Of a stretch of DNA of 59,281 nt, positions 58,015-59,281 are shown piece by piece. Made by a program: the position numbers and the translations under genes. Positions within the stretch are counted from its first letter, which is position 1. Each line of letters begins with the position of its first letter. Source of the stretch: Aquifex sp964425585 (GTDB taxonomy: Bacteria; Aquificota; Aquificia; Aquificales; Aquificaceae). The stretch spans positions 1 through 59,281 of the forward strand of contig CAYRMG010000004.1 in assembly GCA_964425585.1 (NCBI GenBank), read 5' to 3'. Below the pieces are notes generated by a model, which saw only the letters and a list, made by a program, of their open reading frames with translations, did not search any database and was not told the DNA's origin.

Positions 58015-59274
58015 ATGCATATCTCGGATAAAAAAGCATACGCTTATATACTTCTTTCTTCGTTTATCTTTTTTATCTTCGGAAACTGGATTTTATCCCT
58101 CACATCCCTTGACGAAGGAAGGAATTTTTACGCAACCCTTCATATGCTAAATACGGGAAATTTTATAATTCCCGAATACAACTGCAGTCCAAGGTTTGAA
58201 AAACCGCCCCTTCTTTACTGGATAGGAAGTTTTTTCTCCCTTATATTCGGGGCTTCGGAGTTTTCAGCAAGGCTTGTTTCCGGTGTATCCGCCACCCTCA
58301 CCGCCCTTCTCGTTTATCTTTTTTCAAAGGAGTTCTTAACAAAAGAGAAAGCTTTTTTTTCCGCACTTGTTTTTACACTCCTTATTCACAATTGGATAGA
58401 GTCAAGGGCATACGTTCCCGAGTTTACACTGGTATTTTTCTCAACCTTGAGTTTATACCTTCTTATAAAAGAAAAATTTACGCTTGCATGGCTTTCCTCA
58501 GCTTTTGCCTTTTTGACAAAAGGACCCGTAGGTCTTCTTCCCTTTCTTATATACCTAATCTGGAGGAGAAGTTTAAGGTTCATAGAACCTAAAGGTGTAT
58601 TTCTTTTCCTGATTGTAGGATTTTCCTGGTATTTTCTAATGATTTACCTATACGGGTGGAATTATTTTTTTAAGTTCTTCATTTATGAAAATATATACAG
58701 GTTTACGGGAAAATATGAGATTCACCCTATGCCTTTTTATTTCTACCCCGTAGTGATTCTTTTAAGCTCCGCTTTATTTATGCCTTTAATTCCGAGAGTA
58801 ATTAAAAATTACGATAAGAAACTGAATTTCTTTATCATATGGTTCTCGGTAGTTGTTTTATTTTATTCACTTTCAAAGAATAAACTCCACCACTATATTC
58901 TATTTTCCTATCCGCCTCTTGCGATTATACTCGGAAATTATACAACGGAAAATTACCTGAAAAAGGCTTATAGAGCGGGTCTGATACTTTTTTCCTTCCT
59001 GCTTTTAGGTGTCGGTTATTATGAATCCCTCCGCTTTGTCCCGAAAGCGGTAGAGTATCTAAAGAACAAAAATCCTAAACATCTATACTTCTACAAACAC
59101 GAAAACTCCGCAGTTGTTGCATACCTATACAGATGCATACCTGAAAGGGATAGATTTTCAAAAGGTGATTACGTAATTACAAAAGAAAAATATCTGAGGT
59201 ATCTGAAAAATTATGAGATTTTACTCAAAGGTGTTGAGTTTGAAGGAAAGGAAGTTCTTATTCGAATCAGATAA
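58015..59274 (+). CDS. ArnT-like glycosyltransferase family 39 membrane protein
   Basis: The 419-residue protein has about ten transmembrane helices. The first periplasmic loop carries the acidic pair in LTSLDEGRNFYAT, and EKPPLLYWIGSFFSLIFG follows; both match ArnT/PMT enzymes. Family members transfer sugars from undecaprenyl or dolichyl phosphate to lipid A, other lipids or proteins in the periplasm. The donor and acceptor are not clear. The C-terminal 70 residues form a small soluble domain. The last 7 bp of the window hold nothing visible. Confidence 0.85.
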   Translation: MHISDKKAYAYILLSSFIFFIFGNWILSLTSLDEGRNFYATLHMLNTGNFIIPEYNCSPRFEKPPLLYWIGSFFSLIFGASEFSARLVSGVSATLTALLVYLFSKEFLTKEKAFFSALVFTLLIHNWIESRAYVPEFTLVFFSTLSLYLLIKEKFTLAWLSSAFAFLTKGPVGLLPFLIYLIWRRSLRFIEPKGVFLFLIVGFSWYFLMIYLYGWNYFFKFFIYENIYRFTGKYEIHPMPFYFYPVVILLSSALFMPLIPRVIKNYDKKLNFFIIWFSVVVLFYSLSKNKLHHYILFSYPPLAIILGNYTTENYLKKAYRAGLILFSFLLLGVGYYESLRFVPKAVEYLKNKNPKHLYFYKHENSAVVAYLYRCIPERDRFSKGDYVITKEKYLRYLKNYEILLKGVEFEGKEVLIRIR

Positions 59275-59281
59275 GTGGTGG

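Noticed and set aside
1..59281. CRISPR array or tandem direct repeats
   Set aside because: No gap is long enough (the largest are about 90 bp) and no regularly spaced direct repeat is visible.
1..59281. tRNA, rRNA or other structured RNA genes besides the rpsB leader
   Set aside because: All intergenic gaps were read; none holds a 70-90 nt cloverleaf-like sequence, a GTTCRA-type T loop or rRNA-like blocks.
1..59281. Insertion sequence, transposase, integrase or prophage genes
   Set aside because: No predicted protein carries DDE, tyrosine-recombinase or phage structural motifs, and codon use is even across the window.

Overview
This window looks like a chromosomal segment of a hyperthermophilic member of the Aquificaceae, close to Aquifex. 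The evidence is the purine-rich AGA/AGG and ATA codon use, the highly charged proteins, the extreme gene packing and a set of lineage-typical genes: a THEP1-type NTPase, the tRNA thiolase TtuA, a Hydrogenobacter-type cofactor-independent phosphoserine phosphatase, split b/b' ATP synthase stator subunits and an Aquifex-type HD phosphohydrolase. Recalled Aquifex aeolicus THEP1 and HD proteins are similar but not identical to these, so I infer a sister species or genus. This rests on memory, not on a search. I see no rRNA, tRNA, CRISPR array, insertion sequence or prophage.

Layout. 1-3616 (+): rRNA methyltransferase, CDF metal transporter with a NifX-like tail, murD. 3599-13265 (-): a 13-gene run, read from trpS through a PHP protein, a PilZ protein, a LolC/E-type permease, ATP synthase b', b and delta, ndk, a class V aminotransferase, a ChaN-like protein, a PTPS-III-like protein, pdxA and an IscA-type protein. 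13286-15707 (+): diiron metallo-beta-lactamase protein, SCO1, LptF/G permease. 15666-16409 (-): tpiA. 16442-17474 (+): THEP1 and a CDP-alcohol phosphatidyltransferase. 17471-24408 (-): two unknown genes, HD phosphohydrolase, TgpA-like transglutaminase, ArsR regulator, thioredoxin, PilZ protein, der. 24462-27198 (+): coaBC, a ClpP/SppA-class protease, acpS, an unknown gene. 27187-29113 (-): fliI and fliH. 29203-31082 (+): hslO and rpsB. 31086-37591: an RND pump on the minus strand opposite an FAD oxidoreductase, adaptor and TolC on the plus strand. 37581-43514: ttuA (-), panD and rhodanese (+), HDOD protein and glyA (-), IclR regulator and era (+). 43543-48636 (+): htpX, pspA, and a TPR-ExbB-ExbD cluster. 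48641-53645: coaE (-), rpmB, aroC, tsaB-like and DUF374 (+), KhtU/KhtT-like K+ efflux pair (-). 53671-59274 (+): lysS, a tandem HEPN protein, a thioredoxin-like protein, TolC and an ArnT-type glycosyltransferase.

Themes. Most genes are housekeeping. CoA synthesis is represented by panD, coaBC and coaE plus acpS, and one-carbon/serine metabolism by pspA and glyA. The envelope is represented by LptF/G, LolC/E, RND-TolC, ExbB/D, DUF374 and ArnT. c-di-GMP signalling is suggested by two PilZ proteins and a degenerate EAL-HDOD protein.

The least ordinary signals are regulatory and structural. Most first-of-operon genes lack a Shine-Dalgarno sequence and instead carry a TAWWWT-like -10 hexamer 6-10 nt before the start codon, which suggests leaderless mRNAs. 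The rpsB leader can fold a hairpin plus an 8-bp pseudoknot that reaches the Shine-Dalgarno. A perfect palindrome overlaps the arsR -35. A protein is built from two HEPN/HepT-like domains that have both lost the RX4H nuclease motif. Convergent genes nearly all overlap at their 3' ends, with no recognisable intrinsic terminators.
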